From NCBI RefSeq assembly GCF_030696665.1, contig NZ_JAUYRV010000044.1, positions 21,537 to 85,536 on the forward strand: 64,000 nt of DNA, in the 5' to 3' direction. Each line of letters starts with the position of its first letter. Position 1 is the stretch's first letter. The DNA is from Novosphingobium sp. (GTDB lineage: Bacteria; Pseudomonadota; Alphaproteobacteria; Sphingomonadales; Sphingomonadaceae). This document shows, piece by piece, positions 25,552 to 41,181 of this stretch. Both the position numbers and the translations under genes were made by a program. Below the pieces are notes generated by a model. It did not search any database. It was not told the origin of the DNA and saw nothing but the letters and a program-made list of their open reading frames with translations.

Positions 25552-26772
25552 TCAGGCGGCAGCGGAGCGCCGCGCCAGTTCGCACTGCGACCAGATGTCG
25601 CTCAACGCCTCGATCAGCTTGTCCACATCAGCATCGCTGTGGACCGGCGAAGGCGTGATGCGCAGGCGTTCCGTCCCACGCGGTACGGTGGGATAATTGA
25701 TCGGCTGCACATAGATGCCGTGGTTGTCCATCAACCAGTCGCTGATGCGTTTGCACTTGTGCGGATCGCCCACCATCACCGGGATGATGTGGCTGGGGTT
25801 GTGGAGGTGGGGAATGCCCATTGCGTCAAGACGGCGGCGCACGGTGGCCACGCGCTCCTTGTGGCGGGCGCGTTCCATTTCGCTCGCCTTCAAGTGCTTG
25901 ATGCTGGCAGTTGCACCAGCAGCCAGCGCTGGCGGAAGCGCGGTGGTGAAGATGAACCCGCTGGCAAACGTGCGGATGAAATCACACAGTGCCGCCGAAG
26001 CAGCGATGTATCCGCCCATCACGCCAAAGGCCTTGCCGAGCGTACCTTCGATCACGGTGATCCGGTCCATCAGGCCTTCACGCTCGGCCACACCGCCGCC
26101 GCGCGGACCATAGAGGCCGACCGCGTGGACTTCGTCGATGTAGCTCATCGCGCCGTGCTTTTCACAAACGTCGAGGATTTCGGCGATGGGGCCGATATCG
26201 CCGTCCATCGAATAGACGCTTTCGAACGCCACCAGCTTGGGAACATCGGGACCGTATTCCGAAAGGAGTTGGTCGAGGTGCTCGACATCGTTATGACGCC
26301 ACACGCGACAAGTGGCGCGCGAGTGGCGGATGCCTTCGATCATCGACGCATGGTTCAGCGCGTCTGAAAACACCACGCAGTCAGGGATCTTGGCGCACAA
26401 AGTCCCAAGGCCCGCCCAGTTTGACACGTAACCGCTGGTGAACAGCAGCGCGGATTCCTTGCCGTGAAGGTCGGCCAGTTCCTGTTCGAGCAGGACGTGG
26501 TGGTGGTTGGTGCCAGAAATGTTGCGCGTGCCGCCTGCGCCAGCGCCGCATTCGTCGAGCGTCTTGTGCATAGCATCAAGCACGGTCGGATGCTGGCCCA
26601 TGCCGAGGTAATCGTTCGAGCACCACACGGTGACCTGCTCGGTCCGGTCATCGACATAGCGCGTGGCGTGCGGGAACTTGCCGCAGCGCCGCTCGATCTC
26701 GGTAAAGATCCGATAGCGTCCTTCGTCCCGGACCGCGTCCAGTTCCCCCTGGAAGTATGCTTCGTAATCCAT
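25552..26772 (-). CDS. hemA: 5-aminolevulinate synthase
   Basis: A 406-residue PLP enzyme that condenses glycine with succinyl-CoA, the C4 entry to tetrapyrroles in alphaproteobacteria. Diagnostic stretches are [41 protein letters not shown] and [13 protein letters not shown] with the PLP Lys. The long open frame upstream is ignored because the ATG at 26772 follows AGAGGA and gives the family N-terminus MDYEAYF. It is the distal gene of the minus-strand puh/bch unit. Confidence 0.97.
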   Translation of the reverse strand: MDYEAYFQGELDAVRDEGRYRIFTEIERRCGKFPHATRYVDDRTEQVTVWCSNDYLGMGQHPTVLDAMHKTLDECGAGAGGTRNISGTNHHHVLLEQELADLHGKESALLFTSGYVSNWAGLGTLCAKIPDCVVFSDALNHASMIEGIRHSRATCRVWRHNDVEHLDQLLSEYGPDVPKLVAFESVYSMDGDIGPIAEILDVCEKHGAMSYIDEVHAVGLYGPRGGGVAEREGLMDRITVIEGTLGKAFGVMGGYIAASAALCDFIRTFASGFIFTTALPPALAAGATASIKHLKASEMERARHKERVATVRRRLDAMGIPHLHNPSHIIPVMVGDPHKCKRISDWLMDNHGIYVQPINYPTVPRGTERLRITPSPVHSDADVDKLIEALSDIWSQCELARRSAAA

Positions 26773-26819
26773 GTCGTCGGTCCTCTTCGTATGTTCTCGT
26801 TGGAGTACGTTATGCGAAT

Positions 26820-27599
26820 TCAATTTGCTGGACGTCGCGAAGGCAAGGCCCAGCCCCACAGTGCCCCGTCGCGAATCGGCAGGGCAAGAAACAGGTGTTC
26901 GAGTGCCCCCAGTGCGGCGAGCGCGAAGAGCAGGCTGGCACCTGCTGCACTGGCGCTGCCCTCTGGCGCATTGAGCGCGATCAAACCGAGCCACAATGCG
27001 AGGCCTGAAGTGGCTGCAATCGCAAGAAAAAGTTCGATGCCCATGCGGCGTGGGCCGAAATAGGTCTTCAGGTAGGCAAGATGCGGCGGGAAAATCTCGG
27101 TGTTCATGTTGGGCACGCCGAAGAAGATCACAATTTTGGTGGAGAGCCGCATGACCAGCAGCAGCGTAAACGTCATCGCGCCGAGCTGGTTTGGTGCATC
27201 CCAGCTTAGCGATATCAGGCCCAGTGCGCTGAGTGCCAGAGCGATCTCGTGCCAGGCAATGGCGCTTACAGCGTGGAAGAAGCGTTCAAGGCCACGTGCG
27301 TTAGGCGGGCAGGGTTCGCGGCGGGGGCCGGTGATTGCGCCGGTGAGGAACGTGATCTCATGCCAAGACCAGATCAGGATGGCCCCGGCGAAAGAGGCAT
27401 AGACGCTCCACAGGGTGGCCGATTTCATTGTAAGTGCGACCATGACCAGTCCACCAACGCCTGCCAATCCGGCCAGCATCAGGCTGAGCGGGAAAGTGCG
27501 CCGTTCGCGGTTGTCCGCCCAAGCGATCAGGCCGGTTGCCAGGAACCAGACCGCGATCGTGGCGACGACCGGCAGGACATGGCCGGTCCAGCTTACCAT
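26820..27599 (-). CDS. puhE: Photosynthetic complex assembly protein PuhE
   Basis: A 259-residue polytopic membrane protein of the DUF3623/PuhE family with about seven hydrophobic segments. Typical stretches are [18 protein letters not shown] and [24 protein letters not shown]. It is needed for reaction-centre and antenna assembly in purple bacteria. Its start overlaps the acsF stop by 7 bases. Confidence 0.93.
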   Translation of the reverse strand: MVSWTGHVLPVVATIAVWFLATGLIAWADNRERRTFPLSLMLAGLAGVGGLVMVALTMKSATLWSVYASFAGAILIWSWHEITFLTGAITGPRREPCPPNARGLERFFHAVSAIAWHEIALALSALGLISLSWDAPNQLGAMTFTLLLVMRLSTKIVIFFGVPNMNTEIFPPHLAYLKTYFGPRRMGIELFLAIAATSGLALWLGLIALNAPEGSASAAGASLLFALAALGALEHLFLALPIRDGALWGWALPSRRPAN

Positions 27600-28687
27600 G
27601 CGGGCTGCATCCGCACCGTGGCAGGCAGTTCGTTGGCACGTGGACGCAGCAGATACATCCGCGCGAAGTTGAAAGCCGCTCCCACCGTGCCCGAAGCGCG
27701 CCGTAGAGCGCCGGAAAGGCCACCCTGCTGCTTGCCAGCCTCAATCTTCTGGCTGGCCACCAGCAGGCGGTCCATCGCGCGGCGGAAGCGTGGATCATCG
27801 GTATCCAGTTCCACCGGGAAGACCTGACGGCTGATCGCGGTGCAGATCGAGAAGACGTTGTAATCATAGGTCTTGGGATCAAGCCCCAGTGCCTTGTGAA
27901 ATACCGGGCGCGCATGATCGCGCACATACATGGTGGAATAGACCGCGAGCAGGAAGAAGCGGACCCACAGCTTGTTGATGCCGGAAAGCAGCTTGGGATC
28001 GGCGCGCAGCAGCAGGGCGAAGGCCTCGCCGTGGCGGAACTCATCGTTGCACCACGATTCAAACCAGTTGAAGATCGGGTGGAAGCGCAGTTCGGGATGG
28101 GCGGCAAGCTGGCGATAGATCGCGATGTAGCGCGCGTATCCGATCTTTTCCGAAAGATAGACCGAGTAGAAAATGAACTTCGGTTTGAAGTAGTGGTACT
28201 TCTTGGCCTTGGTCAGGAAGCCGAGATCGATGCCGATGCCGGCGTCCTTCAGCGCTTCGTTGATGAAGCCGGCATGGCGGCTTTCATCGCGGGCGAGCAG
28301 CTTGAACAGCTGCTTCATGTCCGGGTTCTTCGTCCGCTTCGCCATTTCTGCATAGAGGATGCAGCCCGAAAATTCGGACGTCAGCGAACTGACGAGGAAA
28401 TCGGTGAATTCAGCACGCAGTTCGGGTTCAAGGCCTTCAATGATCCCGGCAAAGCTGCCTTCGCGCTTGAAATGCAGTTTGTTGGGATCGCTGACCATTT
28501 CAGCGATCAAGGCGTCCCATTCCTTGCGGACGAGCGAGACGTCGATCGAATCCAGCGCAGCGAAATCGGTGGTGTAGAAGCGCGGGCTGAGCACGGTTTC
28601 GTGGCTGACCATCGCGTGAACATCAGGCTTCACCGGAGCAGGGGCGGCATAATCGGACGGCGGGGCGATAACGACATGCGCGTTCAT
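27593..28687 (-). CDS. acsF: Mg-protoporphyrin IX monomethyl ester oxidative cyclase
   Basis: A 364-residue di-iron enzyme that closes the isocyclic ring using O2. The ferritin-like iron sites are visible as E..K..(N) and [13 protein letters not shown], with a second pair in [12 protein letters not shown]. No bchE-type radical-SAM cyclase is seen in the window, in keeping with an aerobic lifestyle. It overlaps its neighbours on both sides by a few bases inside the puh operon. Confidence 0.96.
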   Translation of the reverse strand: MNAHVVIAPPSDYAAPAPVKPDVHAMVSHETVLSPRFYTTDFAALDSIDVSLVRKEWDALIAEMVSDPNKLHFKREGSFAGIIEGLEPELRAEFTDFLVSSLTSEFSGCILYAEMAKRTKNPDMKQLFKLLARDESRHAGFINEALKDAGIGIDLGFLTKAKKYHYFKPKFIFYSVYLSEKIGYARYIAIYRQLAAHPELRFHPIFNWFESWCNDEFRHGEAFALLLRADPKLLSGINKLWVRFFLLAVYSTMYVRDHARPVFHKALGLDPKTYDYNVFSICTAISRQVFPVELDTDDPRFRRAMDRLLVASQKIEAGKQQGGLSGALRRASGTVGAAFNFARMYLLRPRANELPATVRMQPAW

Positions 28688-28974
28688 TTCAGGCTCCCAG
28701 GATTGAAGCTGACTTCATAGAGTTCGGTCAGACCGAGATAGGCCACCAGCCGCGTCCAGCCTCGCAGCAGCGGGCCTGCGCGGACTATGGTAGCCATACG
28801 CTCGATCACGGCGCTTTCACCAAACGCAACGCGGATGGGATCGCCGTGGACGCGCACCCGATCACCAGGGTGGATCACCACTTCGCCTGCCAGTTCGACA
28901 TGCGCGTGGAAATGCGCCTCGCTCTGCTCCACCGCAATGCGGCAGGGGATATCGAAGGCGCGCGCGGCCATCAT
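28684..28974 (-). CDS. Small conserved-position protein between puhC and acsF
   Basis: A 96-residue protein with no signal or membrane segment. It contains a beta-rich stretch with several His ([29 protein letters not shown]). Four-base overlaps with puhC before it and acsF after it show that it is translated with them. A similar small gene is commonly found here in aerobic phototrophs, but no function is known to me. Confidence 0.8.
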   Translation of the reverse strand: MMAARAFDIPCRIAVEQSEAHFHAHVELAGEVVIHPGDRVRVHGDPIRVAFGESAVIERMATIVRAGPLLRGWTRLVAYLGLTELYEVSFNPGSLK

Positions 28975-29465
28975 TCGGCATTTCCCGCAGGTTTGAACTT
29001 CAGGAACTTGGCAAAGGCGGCGCGGTTGTCCGGGCCGAACGAGCCGATTTCCACCGAACGACCCGTTGCCGTATCAACCAGCGAGAGCGAACCGTTGCGC
29101 CACAGCGCGAGTTCGAACGGAGCTTCGTGCCCGATGCCGTTCATTCTGCGCTCACGGGCCAGCCCGCGCATGACACCACGCACGAAACCACCGCCATCGT
29201 TTTCGCCCAGCAGCACGGCAAGTGTTTCGGCGCTGTCTGCGTCCTTGACGACGACAGCGCCGTCGGCGCGATCTTCAAACGACAGGTGACGAACCTCAAC
29301 AGCTTCGACGCCTGCCTTTGCACGTTCGATCGACGGGACCGCCTCGCGGTTTAGCACGCCAACCTGAACCAGCGCGGTGAGCGCAAGCGTGGTGGCAACG
29401 AGCGCGCCTGCCAGCACCAGTGCGGGGCGCGGAACGGTGTTCTCGTGATCGTGGGCAATACTCAT
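28971..29465 (-). CDS. puhC: Photosynthetic complex assembly protein PuhC
   Basis: A 164-residue protein with one N-terminal membrane helix (about 13-35) and a periplasmic domain: RHLSFEDRADGAVVV, then LAVLLGENDGGGFVRGVMRGLARERR. This is the PuhC assembly factor pattern. The start at 29465 overlaps the puhB stop (ATGA) and is preferred over the longer frame. Confidence 0.93.
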   Translation of the reverse strand: MSIAHDHENTVPRPALVLAGALVATTLALTALVQVGVLNREAVPSIERAKAGVEAVEVRHLSFEDRADGAVVVKDADSAETLAVLLGENDGGGFVRGVMRGLARERRMNGIGHEAPFELALWRNGSLSLVDTATGRSVEIGSFGPDNRAAFAKFLKFKPAGNAE

Positions 29466-30091
29466 GCTGCGGCTCCCTGCAGGCCGTGGCTGCGCACGGG
29501 GACAGGCTTTGCCGCGCGCTGCGGCACGACAGCCTCGTTCGGGACGACCGCCGCGCAGGCGCTGGCAAGAATGGCGGCAACGACTGCGGCATCGGGCAGG
29601 GCGCGCATCATCGGCTGCGGCTTTGACAGGTGCCAAGGCCGGGCATGCGGCCAGATCGTGGCGACACCGAGGCGGTGAGACCCGCTCAGGACCAGCGCGA
29701 TTTCACCGTGGCCCGCCTGAAGCTGGCGCAATTCTGCCGACCCGATCAGCGCAAGCGGAAGGTTGATGCACTTGTTAAGGGCAATGCCGATGCGCAGCAC
29801 GACGCGGCGGTTGGTGATGGTATAAACCGTGGTCCGCGCCACCAGCACTGCGAAGAGCGTCAGCAGCCCCAGCGTGATTGCCCCGCCAACAACGGCTGCG
29901 CCTGCGGCAAACATCATGTCGCTCGCCAAGCCGAGCAGCGCCAGTGCGGCAAAGTAGGCGATGACCCAACGGTTGTGCAGCGCGCTGCGGGCGAAGGTCT
30001 GCCATTCGGGCGAACCCTGCCACAGGATGTGTTCCCCTGCAGGAAGATCGCCCGGAAGGCCGCGGATTGGTTCGTGGTCGTATTCGGTCAC
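29462..30091 (-). CDS. puhB: Photosynthetic complex assembly protein PuhB
   Basis: A 209-residue PH-domain-like membrane protein. It begins with EPIRGLPGDLPAGEHILWQGSP, followed by two helices and a segment TVYTITNRRVVLRIGIALNKCINLPL typical of PuhB, which dimerises and aids reaction-centre assembly. It overlaps puhA and puhC by 4 bases each. Confidence 0.95.
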   Translation of the reverse strand: MTEYDHEPIRGLPGDLPAGEHILWQGSPEWQTFARSALHNRWVIAYFAALALLGLASDMMFAAGAAVVGGAITLGLLTLFAVLVARTTVYTITNRRVVLRIGIALNKCINLPLALIGSAELRQLQAGHGEIALVLSGSHRLGVATIWPHARPWHLSKPQPMMRALPDAAVVAAILASACAAVVPNEAVVPQRAAKPVPVRSHGLQGAAA

Positions 30092-30852
30092 ACCAGTGGC
30101 TCCAGACGATCAGCGTTGGCATAGAGATAGCCAGTGCCGAAGTAGGCGACGGTCCGCTCTTCTTCATAGCGAGTGATCTCACCGGGATTGGCCGGGAACG
30201 GCGCACCTGCGAAATCGGCGGCGTTGATCGCGCTGATGATCACCGCGTTCTTGCGCACCACGGCCATTGCCATCGGGGCGAGTACGGTTTTGCCGCCGGT
30301 ATCGACCGCGAGATAGCGGACCATGTGCTCGGCCCGATCGACCCACAAATCGGTGACAACGCCGGCCTTCAGATTATCGGCACCATAGACTGGAAGCCCA
30401 CGCGGATCGGTGCTGGCCGTGGCGACGGTGATTTCCGGCACGAGGCCCATTGGCACGATGCGAGGATTGCCGTGCGCATCGATATCTGCCCACTTGGCGC
30501 GATCTGCGTAAGAGCCTGGGCCAACGCCTGCAGCGAATACGTCACCTTCGGGTGTAAAGGGAGCACCGCCAAAGTTTTCGCGACGCTTGGCATTGATCTC
30601 GAAGGGATCGCGGTTGGTGTTGGGGACGGTGACTTTGCCCTTGCCGAAAGGCAGGATAAAGGTCTTGGGCGCGGCGGCGGAAAGCGGACCGCCTTCGGGG
30701 CTGAGGCGCCCGGTCATCGCATCTTCCAGCGGGTAGCCCTCGCGGCGGTCTTCGCGGCGCAGCCAGAAGACGAGCGCAATGAAGAAGCCGATGAAGGTGA
30801 TCATTGCGATCTGTGCAGCATCAATTGTGCCGACGATATTGCCACTGTTCAT
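30088..30852 (-). CDS. puhA: Photosynthetic reaction centre H subunit
   Basis: A 254-residue subunit with a single N-terminal membrane helix (about 12-31, IAMITFIGFFIALVFWL), then the charged RREDRREGYPLE junction and a cytoplasmic beta-barrel domain. It caps the L/M core and supports proton delivery to QB. Length and pattern are normal. It is 34 bases after lhaA. Confidence 0.97.
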   Translation of the reverse strand: MNSGNIVGTIDAAQIAMITFIGFFIALVFWLRREDRREGYPLEDAMTGRLSPEGGPLSAAAPKTFILPFGKGKVTVPNTNRDPFEINAKRRENFGGAPFTPEGDVFAAGVGPGSYADRAKWADIDAHGNPRIVPMGLVPEITVATASTDPRGLPVYGADNLKAGVVTDLWVDRAEHMVRYLAVDTGGKTVLAPMAMAVVRKNAVIISAINAADFAGAPFPANPGEITRYEEERTVAYFGTGYLYANADRLEPLV

Positions 30853-30886
30853 GTGCGTATCCTTCCCGCGAATTTGTAGCCCGGTT

Positions 30887-32325
30887 TCATGTGGGAAACT
30901 CCGTCAGGCCGAAGCGATTGCCGCCAATGTTACTGCCGGTGTCCCGGGCGGCGGCCGGGGTCTGGCCCACCAACGGGCCAAGCACGATGAGCGTGGCGAG
31001 CAGGAGGCAGATTTCGATGATATAGATGGTCGCATAGCCGGTGCTGCGATGGGCGAGCGTGTGGCCCAACCCGTCTGCAACGGCGAGCGATGAGACGACA
31101 TCGCGCAACACACCGCCAATTGCGATGGCCAAGCCAGCAAACGTCGTCTGCACCGCGCCCCATGCGCCAAGTGCAAGGCCTGCGGTCTGGCTGTTAGAGA
31201 GCGCCATTGCGGTGGTCAGGGTGCCGACGAGGAAAAGGCCCGCGCCTGCGCCGATCAACATGGCGCCAATGCCGAGCGCCACCGGGCTGCCAAGCGGGGC
31301 GGCGAAGATTACCAGCATGAAAGCTGCTATGCCAACAACCACGCCGTACCCCGCGATGCGCAGACTGTCTGTCCCGCGCCCGAGCCAGCGTGCGGACAAG
31401 GTGAACGCCGCCAGTGCGCCCAGCGCCCATGCGCCAGTAAGGCCAGTCGTGGCGCCGACCGAAAGGCCGAGAATCTCGCCGCCATAGGGTTCGAGCAGCG
31501 CGTCCTGCATGGCGAAAGCCGTTGCGCCGAGGCCCACAGCCGCAAGCAGGCGCATAGTGACGGGTTGCGCGGCAAAGGACTGCCAAACCTCGGAAAAAGC
31601 GGGGCGGAACGTATCAGCCGAAGCGGTTGCGGCGCTGCGTGCTTCCTGCTTCCACAACGCGAAAAGGTTCAGCACGAATGTGAGCACCGCTGCGCCTTGA
31701 ATGACCTGCACAAGCCGGGTGGGTGTGAAATTGACCAGCAGCCCGCCGATCACCAGCGAGGACAGCATCATCCCGGTCAGCAGCGCCAGATAGAGTAGTG
31801 AAACCGCGCGCGGGCGATGCTCTTCGTCGGTCAGATCCCCGGCCAACGCCAAGCCTGCGGTTTGCGTGGTGTGCATGCCGAAACCTGCGAGCAGGAAAGC
31901 CAGAGCGCTGGCGGTGACGCCGATGCCGAACAGAGCCGGGTCTGACATCAGCAGGAGCGCGAAGGGCATGATGGCAAGGCCACCGAACTGCATCAGTGTG
32001 CCGAACCAGATGAACGGCACACGCCGCCAGCCCAGCACCGAACGGTGCGTATCTGAGCGGTGGCCGATCAGCGCGCGGAACGGTGCGGCCAGCAGCGGAA
32101 TGGCGATCATCAGCGCAACCAGCCACGCCGGAATGCCAAGCTCGACGATCATCACGCGGTTAAGAGTGCCGTTCAGCAGCACCATCATCATCCCGACGCT
32201 GACCTGAAACAGCGAAAGGCGCAGCAGGCGCGACAGCGGAACTTGCGCGCTGGCCGCATCGGCAAAGGGCAACCAGGTGATCGCCACCCGGCTCCATTTT
32301 GCAGAGAAGGCCTGCCGTTGCTGCA

Positions 32326-32326
<1 letters not shown>
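30887..32326 (-). CDS. lhaA: LhaA, PucC-family light-harvesting 1 assembly protein
   Basis: A 479-residue MFS-type protein with about twelve membrane helices. The family motif is visible as VMIVELGIPAWLVALMIAIPLLAAPFRALIGHRSD, and W..VP.IW precedes helix 3. It is thought to deliver bacteriochlorophyll to or assemble LH1. Its start overlaps the bchM stop by one base (TGATG). Confidence 0.94.
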
Positions 32327-33935
<1,609 letters not shown>

Positions 33936-36900
33936 CTATTCCGCCGCAATGGCGGTAGTGATGTTGGATGCGCTGCCGCCGAAGAAGACGCCTTCGAGGC
34001 GGTCTTCCAGTTCGTCGCTGGCCATACGCAGGGCTTCGAGCGTTTCGTCGTCCGGTTCCCACAGCCGACGTTCGCAGGCTTCGAGCAGACGACCGGCAAC
34101 GCGGGCCGAACTGGTGGGGTTGAGCTGCGAGAGACGCTCGCGCATCGCAGGATCGAGCACAAAGGTTTCGCTGATCTGCTGGTAGACCCACGGCGCCACC
34201 TGCCCGGTGGTGGCCGACCAGCCCACGGTGTTGGTTACGTGCTGTTCAATGTTGCGCACGCCTTCGAAGCCGTGCTTGAGCATGCCTTCAAACCACTTTG
34301 GATTGAGCGTGCGTGTGCGCGTTTCCAGATTGATCTGTTCTGCCAGCGTGCGCACTTTTGCTGTGCCCTGCGTTGCATCGACGATGTAGACAGGTGCTTC
34401 TGTGCCCTTTGCGCGGGTGATCGCGCGGCTGACACCGCCAAGGCTGTCGACGTACTGATCGAGGTCGGTAATGCCCGTCTCGACGCTTTCGAGGTTCTGG
34501 TAGACGAGGTCCACGCTGCGCAGTGCGCTGCGCAGCAAATCGCGCTGCGCCACGGGCACACCGCGCACGCCATAAGCATAGCCTTTGCGCGTTTCGAAGG
34601 CATTGGCGAGTTCATCTGGATCGGCCCAGACACCGCCGTCGATCAGCTGGTTGACGTTCGCGCCATAGGCTCCTTCAGCGTTGGAGAACACGCGCAGCGC
34701 GGCTGTTTCCATGTCGCAATTGTGTTCTGCCTGATGGGCGAGGCTGTGCTTGCGCACGAAGTTCATCTCAAGCGGCTCGTCCGCCGTGGCGGCCAGCAGC
34801 GCGGCTTCGGCCAGCATGCGCGTTTGCAGCGGGAGCAGATCGCGGAAGATGCCAGAGAGCGTGACCACCACGTCGATGCGCGGGCGGCCAAGTTCAGCCA
34901 GCGGGATCAGTTCCGCTCCGGCAAGACGGCCATAGCTGTCCATGCGGGGCCTCGCGCCCAGCAGGGTCAGAACCTGAGCGATTTGCGAGCCTTCGCTTTT
35001 CATGTTGTCGGTGCCCCAAAGCACCATCGCCAGGCTTTCAGGGCAGGGCTGTCCGGCTTCGGCATGCCGGGCCAGCAGGCGTTCAGCCTGATCGCGTCCC
35101 TGCTCGCAGGCAAAGCGGCTGGGCAGGCGGAAGGGATCGAAACCGTGGATGTTGCGGCCGGTGGGCAGGACTTGCGGATTGGCGATGACATCACCACCCG
35201 GCGCTGGCGCGATGTAGCAGCCATCCAGCGCGCGGATCACTGCGCCAAGTTCGTCGCAGCTATCGAGTGCTGCTTCGAGCGCATCGGTGCCTGCGGCAGG
35301 GTCGGCGGTTGCCAGTGCCTCGATCATGTCGGCCCGCTCCGCACCTTCGAGCCGTGCGCCAAGGACGTGCAGTCCGTGCGGGATAAGTGTGCGTTCAAGC
35401 TCGTAGAGATCCGCGCCGAGGCTGGCGATGTCGCGCACTTCGATGTCGAGCGCGGCGCATTCATCGCGGATCAGCACTTCAAGCTGCGCCTGCTCAGCTT
35501 CGTCGGTGGACGACCGCCAGCGTTCCACGCTGGTCTTGAGATCGGCAAAGCCGCGATACAGCCCGGCGCGTGAGAGCGGCGGGGTGAGGTAGCTGAGCAT
35601 CGTGGCGCCCGAACGGCGCTTGGCAAGGATGCCTTCGGAAGGGTTGTTCGATGCGAACAGGTAGAAGTTGGGCAGATCGCCCAGCAGACGTTCTGGCCAG
35701 CATTTGCCGGTGAGGCCAACCTGTTTGCCCGGCATGTATTCCAGCGCGCCGTGCGTGCCGAAATGCAGCACCGCGTGTGCGCCAAAATCTTCGCGCACCC
35801 AGCGGTAGTAAGCAGCAAAGGCATGGGTGGGGGCAAAATCGCCGTCGAACAACAGGCGCATCGGATCGCCTTCATACCCGAACGCAGGCTGGACGCCGAT
35901 GAACACGTTGCCGAATGTCGCGCCAAGCACCTGAATGTGCGAGCCATCGCTCTGGATCTTGCCGGGCGCTGGACCCCATTGCGCTTCGATCTCAGCCAGA
36001 TGCGGCTCGCGGCGGACGTGCTCGTCGCAACCGATGCGCGCGGCGACATTGGCATCTGCCCCGAAACGCTCGGCGTTGCCTTTGAGGATCGTTTCACGCA
36101 GAGCATCGACGCTCGTCGGCACATCGACGCTGTACCCTTCGCCAGCAAGGCGCACGAGCGTTGCGTGAAGTGATTCAAACACTGCAAGGAACGCAGCGGA
36201 CCCGGTGGCTCCGGCATTGGGCGGGAAGTTGAAGATAGTGATGGCCAGCTTGCGGCTTGCGCGCTCTGCCCGGCGCATGACGATCAGCTTGACCACCTTT
36301 GCCGTCAGCGCTTCGGCCCGTTCCGGGCAGGCGCGCATGGCGTTTACCGCGCCTTCGCGTTCAAACACACAGGCCCGCGCGCAGCCGGTGCAGGCCACGC
36401 CCAGCCCGTCAGACCGTCCGCCGAACACCGTGGGCAGGATCGATCCGTCGAGTTCGGGGATCGACACCATGATCGTGGATTCGATCGGCAGCAGCCCCTG
36501 ACGCCCTGCGCCCCACTGCTCAAGCGTCTGGAATTCCAGCGGATGGGCCGCGATATAGGGCACGTCGAGCTTTGTTAGAATTTCCTCCGCGGCCTTGGCA
36601 TCGTTGTACGCCGGGCCGCCGACGAGCGAGAAACCGGTCAGCGAAATTACCGCATCAACCGTGGGCTTTCCGTCCTTGAGGAAGAATTTTTCGATCACCG
36701 GGCGCGAATCGAGACCATTGGCAAAGCCGGGGATCACGCGCAGTCCTGCCGCTTCCAGCGCCGCGATCATGCCATCGTAGTGGCCCGCATCCTTGCTGAT
36801 GAGGTATGAGCGCAGCAGCAGCAGGCCCACTGTGCCGTTAGCGCCCACTTTCGTCGGCAGCAGCTTCAGGCTTTCCGAAAGCTTCTGATCGGTGCGCGGA

Positions 36901-37556
36901 TGATACACCCCGACTTCCGGATATTCGCGCGGCGATGCTGCGCTGGTCATGCCCCGGCGCGTCAAGCGGTCGCCCGCAGCATAACGGTCGATCAGCGAGC
37001 GGACCATCGCGACGACATTGTCGTCAGAGCCGGAAAGCCAGTATTGCAGCGTGAGAAAATAGGCGCGCACGTCCTGCGCGGTGCCGGGAATGAAGCGCAG
37101 GATCTTGGGAAGCCGACGCAACATGCGCATCTGCCCTGCACCGGTACTTGCGCCCGGTTTGCCAGATCCACGCAGCTTTTTCAGCATCGCCAGCGGACCT
37201 TTGGCCGGGGCGTCCATGCGATATCCGCCCATGCGCGTAAGCTTCACCACTTCGCCTGCCGACATCAGGCAGACCATTGCGTCACAGCTTTCACGGCGCG
37301 CTTCGAGCGTGGGCAGCATCATGCGGATATGGTCATCAAGAAACAGCATCGAGACGATCACGATGTTCGCTTCGGCAATTGCGGCCTTGGCATGTTCGAG
37401 TGATCCACCGGCACGGTCCCAGTCAGTTGCCGCGTGCAGTGTGAGCGCGATGTTCGCTTCTGCCAGTTGCGCGTTCGCTCGCTCCACCGCGCCCTTGAGG
37501 TGATTGTCCAGCGTCACGATCGCGACGCGAACTTTGGGGGGATGACTACCGGGCAT
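33936..37556 (-). CDS. bchH: Magnesium chelatase subunit H
   Basis: A 1206-residue CobN-like subunit that binds protoporphyrin IX and inserts Mg2+ with BchI and BchD. Recognisable stretches are [31 protein letters not shown] and [21 protein letters not shown]. It is full length. Its start overlaps the bchB stop by 11 bases. Confidence 0.98.
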   Translation of the reverse strand: MPGSHPPKVRVAIVTLDNHLKGAVERANAQLAEANIALTLHAATDWDRAGGSLEHAKAAIAEANIVIVSMLFLDDHIRMMLPTLEARRESCDAMVCLMSAGEVVKLTRMGGYRMDAPAKGPLAMLKKLRGSGKPGASTGAGQMRMLRRLPKILRFIPGTAQDVRAYFLTLQYWLSGSDDNVVAMVRSLIDRYAAGDRLTRRGMTSAASPREYPEVGVYHPRTDQKLSESLKLLPTKVGANGTVGLLLLRSYLISKDAGHYDGMIAALEAAGLRVIPGFANGLDSRPVIEKFFLKDGKPTVDAVISLTGFSLVGGPAYNDAKAAEEILTKLDVPYIAAHPLEFQTLEQWGAGRQGLLPIESTIMVSIPELDGSILPTVFGGRSDGLGVACTGCARACVFEREGAVNAMRACPERAEALTAKVVKLIVMRRAERASRKLAITIFNFPPNAGATGSAAFLAVFESLHATLVRLAGEGYSVDVPTSVDALRETILKGNAERFGADANVAARIGCDEHVRREPHLAEIEAQWGPAPGKIQSDGSHIQVLGATFGNVFIGVQPAFGYEGDPMRLLFDGDFAPTHAFAAYYRWVREDFGAHAVLHFGTHGALEYMPGKQVGLTGKCWPERLLGDLPNFYLFASNNPSEGILAKRRSGATMLSYLTPPLSRAGLYRGFADLKTSVERWRSSTDEAEQAQLEVLIRDECAALDIEVRDIASLGADLYELERTLIPHGLHVLGARLEGAERADMIEALATADPAAGTDALEAALDSCDELGAVIRALDGCYIAPAPGGDVIANPQVLPTGRNIHGFDPFRLPSRFACEQGRDQAERLLARHAEAGQPCPESLAMVLWGTDNMKSEGSQIAQVLTLLGARPRMDSYGRLAGAELIPLAELGRPRIDVVVTLSGIFRDLLPLQTRMLAEAALLAATADEPLEMNFVRKHSLAHQAEHNCDMETAALRVFSNAEGAYGANVNQLIDGGVWADPDELANAFETRKGYAYGVRGVPVAQRDLLRSALRSVDLVYQNLESVETGITDLDQYVDSLGGVSRAITRAKGTEAPVYIVDATQGTAKVRTLAEQINLETRTRTLNPKWFEGMLKHGFEGVRNIEQHVTNTVGWSATTGQVAPWVYQQISETFVLDPAMRERLSQLNPTSSARVAGRLLEACERRLWEPDDETLEALRMASDELEDRLEGVFFGGSASNITTAIAAE

Positions 37557-39129
37557 AATGCGCCTTTGCGTCGTAGAGGGTGACGAGATCGATCACGTTG
37601 CGGCCTTGCGCGGTCGCGTAAGCTTCAGTGTTTCGGCGGGCCTTGCCGCGCACGAAGAACGGAATTTTCTTCAGCTCCCGCTCCGCCTCGGCAGTCCAGC
37701 TGCCGGCTTCGGCAACGGGCAGTTCAGCCAACGTCACATCGGATTGAAGATCTGCATGAAGCGCGGGCTGTCGTGCAGCTTCCGGCGCGGCGGGGTGCGA
37801 TTTGCCGTGGAGATGCGATGGGCCAGCGGTGTCCGAGAATTCGAAGTCATCGCGGAACATCGTCAGCAGATGCTCCTCCAGACCCATCACCAGTGGATGA
37901 ATCCAAGTGTCGAAGATCACGTTCGCGCCTTCAAAGCCCATTTGCGGACTGTGACGCGCCGGGAAATCCTGCACATGAACCGGCGAGGAAATGACGGCGC
38001 AGGGAATGCCGAAACGCTTGGCAATGTGACGTTCCATCTGTGTGCCCAGCACCAGTTCGGGTGCGGCATTAAGGATGGCGTCTTCAACCAGCAGGTGATC
38101 GTCGGTGATCAACGGCTCGACATTGTAGAGTTTGGCCGCATCGCGCATTTCGCGCGCGAATTCACGGTTATAGCAACCCAGGCCGCAGATCTCGAAGCCG
38201 AGCTCCTCATGCGCAATGCGCGCAGCGGCAATGGCGTGGGTGGCATCGCCGAAGATGAAAACGCGCTTGCCGGTCAGGTAGGTGGAGTCGACCGAACGGC
38301 TCCACCACGGCATGCGCGACGCTTCATCGGCGAGGGCGGTTGTCGGATCGACACCAGCGAGCGCGGACACTTCCTCGATGAATTCTGCAGTCGCGCTTAC
38401 ACCGATTGGCACGGTGCGGATGGCAGGCTGGCCAAGTGCCTGCTGAAGCCAGCGCGCAGCTTCACCGCCTATTTCGGGGTAGAGCACGATGTTGAAATCG
38501 GCACGGCCCAGCGTGCGGATATCGTCCGGGGCAGCACCAAGTGGGGCAACGCAATTGACGTCGATGCCCAGCGTGCCGAGCAGTTTGCGCACTTCGGCCA
38601 CATCGTCGCGGTGACGAAACCCTAGGGCGCAAGGGCCAAGCAGGTTGACCAGCGGGCGGCGGCCTTCACGAGCGGCAGGGCGCACGTCCTTGTCGATCAG
38701 CTGGCGCACCACGCGATAGAAGGTTTCGGCTGCACCCCAGTTTTCCTTGCGCTGATAGCTGGGCAGTTCGAGCGGGATAACGGGGCAGGGCAGGTTCAGC
38801 GCTTCAGCAAGGCCGGCAGGATCGTCCTGGATCAATTCGGCGGTGCAGGAGGCTCCGACCAGGAGAGCCTGAGGCTGGAACCTTTCATAGGCATCGCGCG
38901 CGGCATTCTGAAAAATGCTGGCGGTATCCTTGCCCAGATCGCGTGCCTGAAACGTGGTGTAGGTTACCGGCGGGCGTTTCCCGCGCCGTTCAATCATGGT
39001 GAACAGCAGGTCTGCATAAGTATCGCCCTGCGGCGCGTGAAGCACATAGTGCAGCCCGTTCATCGCCGTTGCCACGCGCATCGCGCCGACATGGGGCGGA
39101 CCTTCGTATGTCCAGACCGCCAGCTGCAT
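37546..39129 (-). CDS. bchB: Dark-operative protochlorophyllide reductase subunit B
   Basis: A 527-residue NifK-like subunit. The N-terminus [20 protein letters not shown] is typical, as are [13 protein letters not shown] and [14 protein letters not shown]. The C-terminal domain of about 50 residues ends [16 protein letters not shown]. It forms the catalytic BchNB heterotetramer. It lies 4 bases after bchN. Confidence 0.97.
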   Translation of the reverse strand: MQLAVWTYEGPPHVGAMRVATAMNGLHYVLHAPQGDTYADLLFTMIERRGKRPPVTYTTFQARDLGKDTASIFQNAARDAYERFQPQALLVGASCTAELIQDDPAGLAEALNLPCPVIPLELPSYQRKENWGAAETFYRVVRQLIDKDVRPAAREGRRPLVNLLGPCALGFRHRDDVAEVRKLLGTLGIDVNCVAPLGAAPDDIRTLGRADFNIVLYPEIGGEAARWLQQALGQPAIRTVPIGVSATAEFIEEVSALAGVDPTTALADEASRMPWWSRSVDSTYLTGKRVFIFGDATHAIAAARIAHEELGFEICGLGCYNREFAREMRDAAKLYNVEPLITDDHLLVEDAILNAAPELVLGTQMERHIAKRFGIPCAVISSPVHVQDFPARHSPQMGFEGANVIFDTWIHPLVMGLEEHLLTMFRDDFEFSDTAGPSHLHGKSHPAAPEAARQPALHADLQSDVTLAELPVAEAGSWTAEAERELKKIPFFVRGKARRNTEAYATAQGRNVIDLVTLYDAKAHYAR

Positions 39130-39133
39130 CGTC

Positions 39134-40968
<1,835 letters not shown>

Positions 40969-41026
40969 AATTCGGCCGATCACCTTTGCCGTTGAAGCTT
41001 GAAGACTACGCCTCACTTTGCAGGAG

Positions 41027-41044
41027 TGTCAATCTATCTTGACG
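41027..41044. promoter_or_regulatory. PpsR-like box, bchF side
   Basis: TGTCAATCTATCTTGACG matches the PpsR/CrtJ pattern TGTCA-N8-TGACA except for the last base. It is 59 bases upstream of bchF, in the intergenic region shared with ppaA. Confidence 0.6.
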
Positions 41045-41070
41045 ACAAATAAAAATGACAGATGGGGGTT

Positions 41071-41088
41071 TGTCAGCAACAATTTACA
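41071..41088. promoter_or_regulatory. PpsR-like box, ppaA side
   Basis: TGTCAGCAACAATTTACA has the full TGT-N12-ACA core. It lies 26 bases from the first box, an arrangement that allows cooperative binding of two PpsR tetramers across the divergent bchF/ppaA promoters. Confidence 0.65.
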
Positions 41089-41181
41089 GGAGTAGGGTTA
41101 TGTTCCCGAACAGAGTCGCAAGGTAAAACGCGACGGTGCGGAAGGGTGTATTTTCGCCCCAACAGGCCGGAGGGGTCTGAG

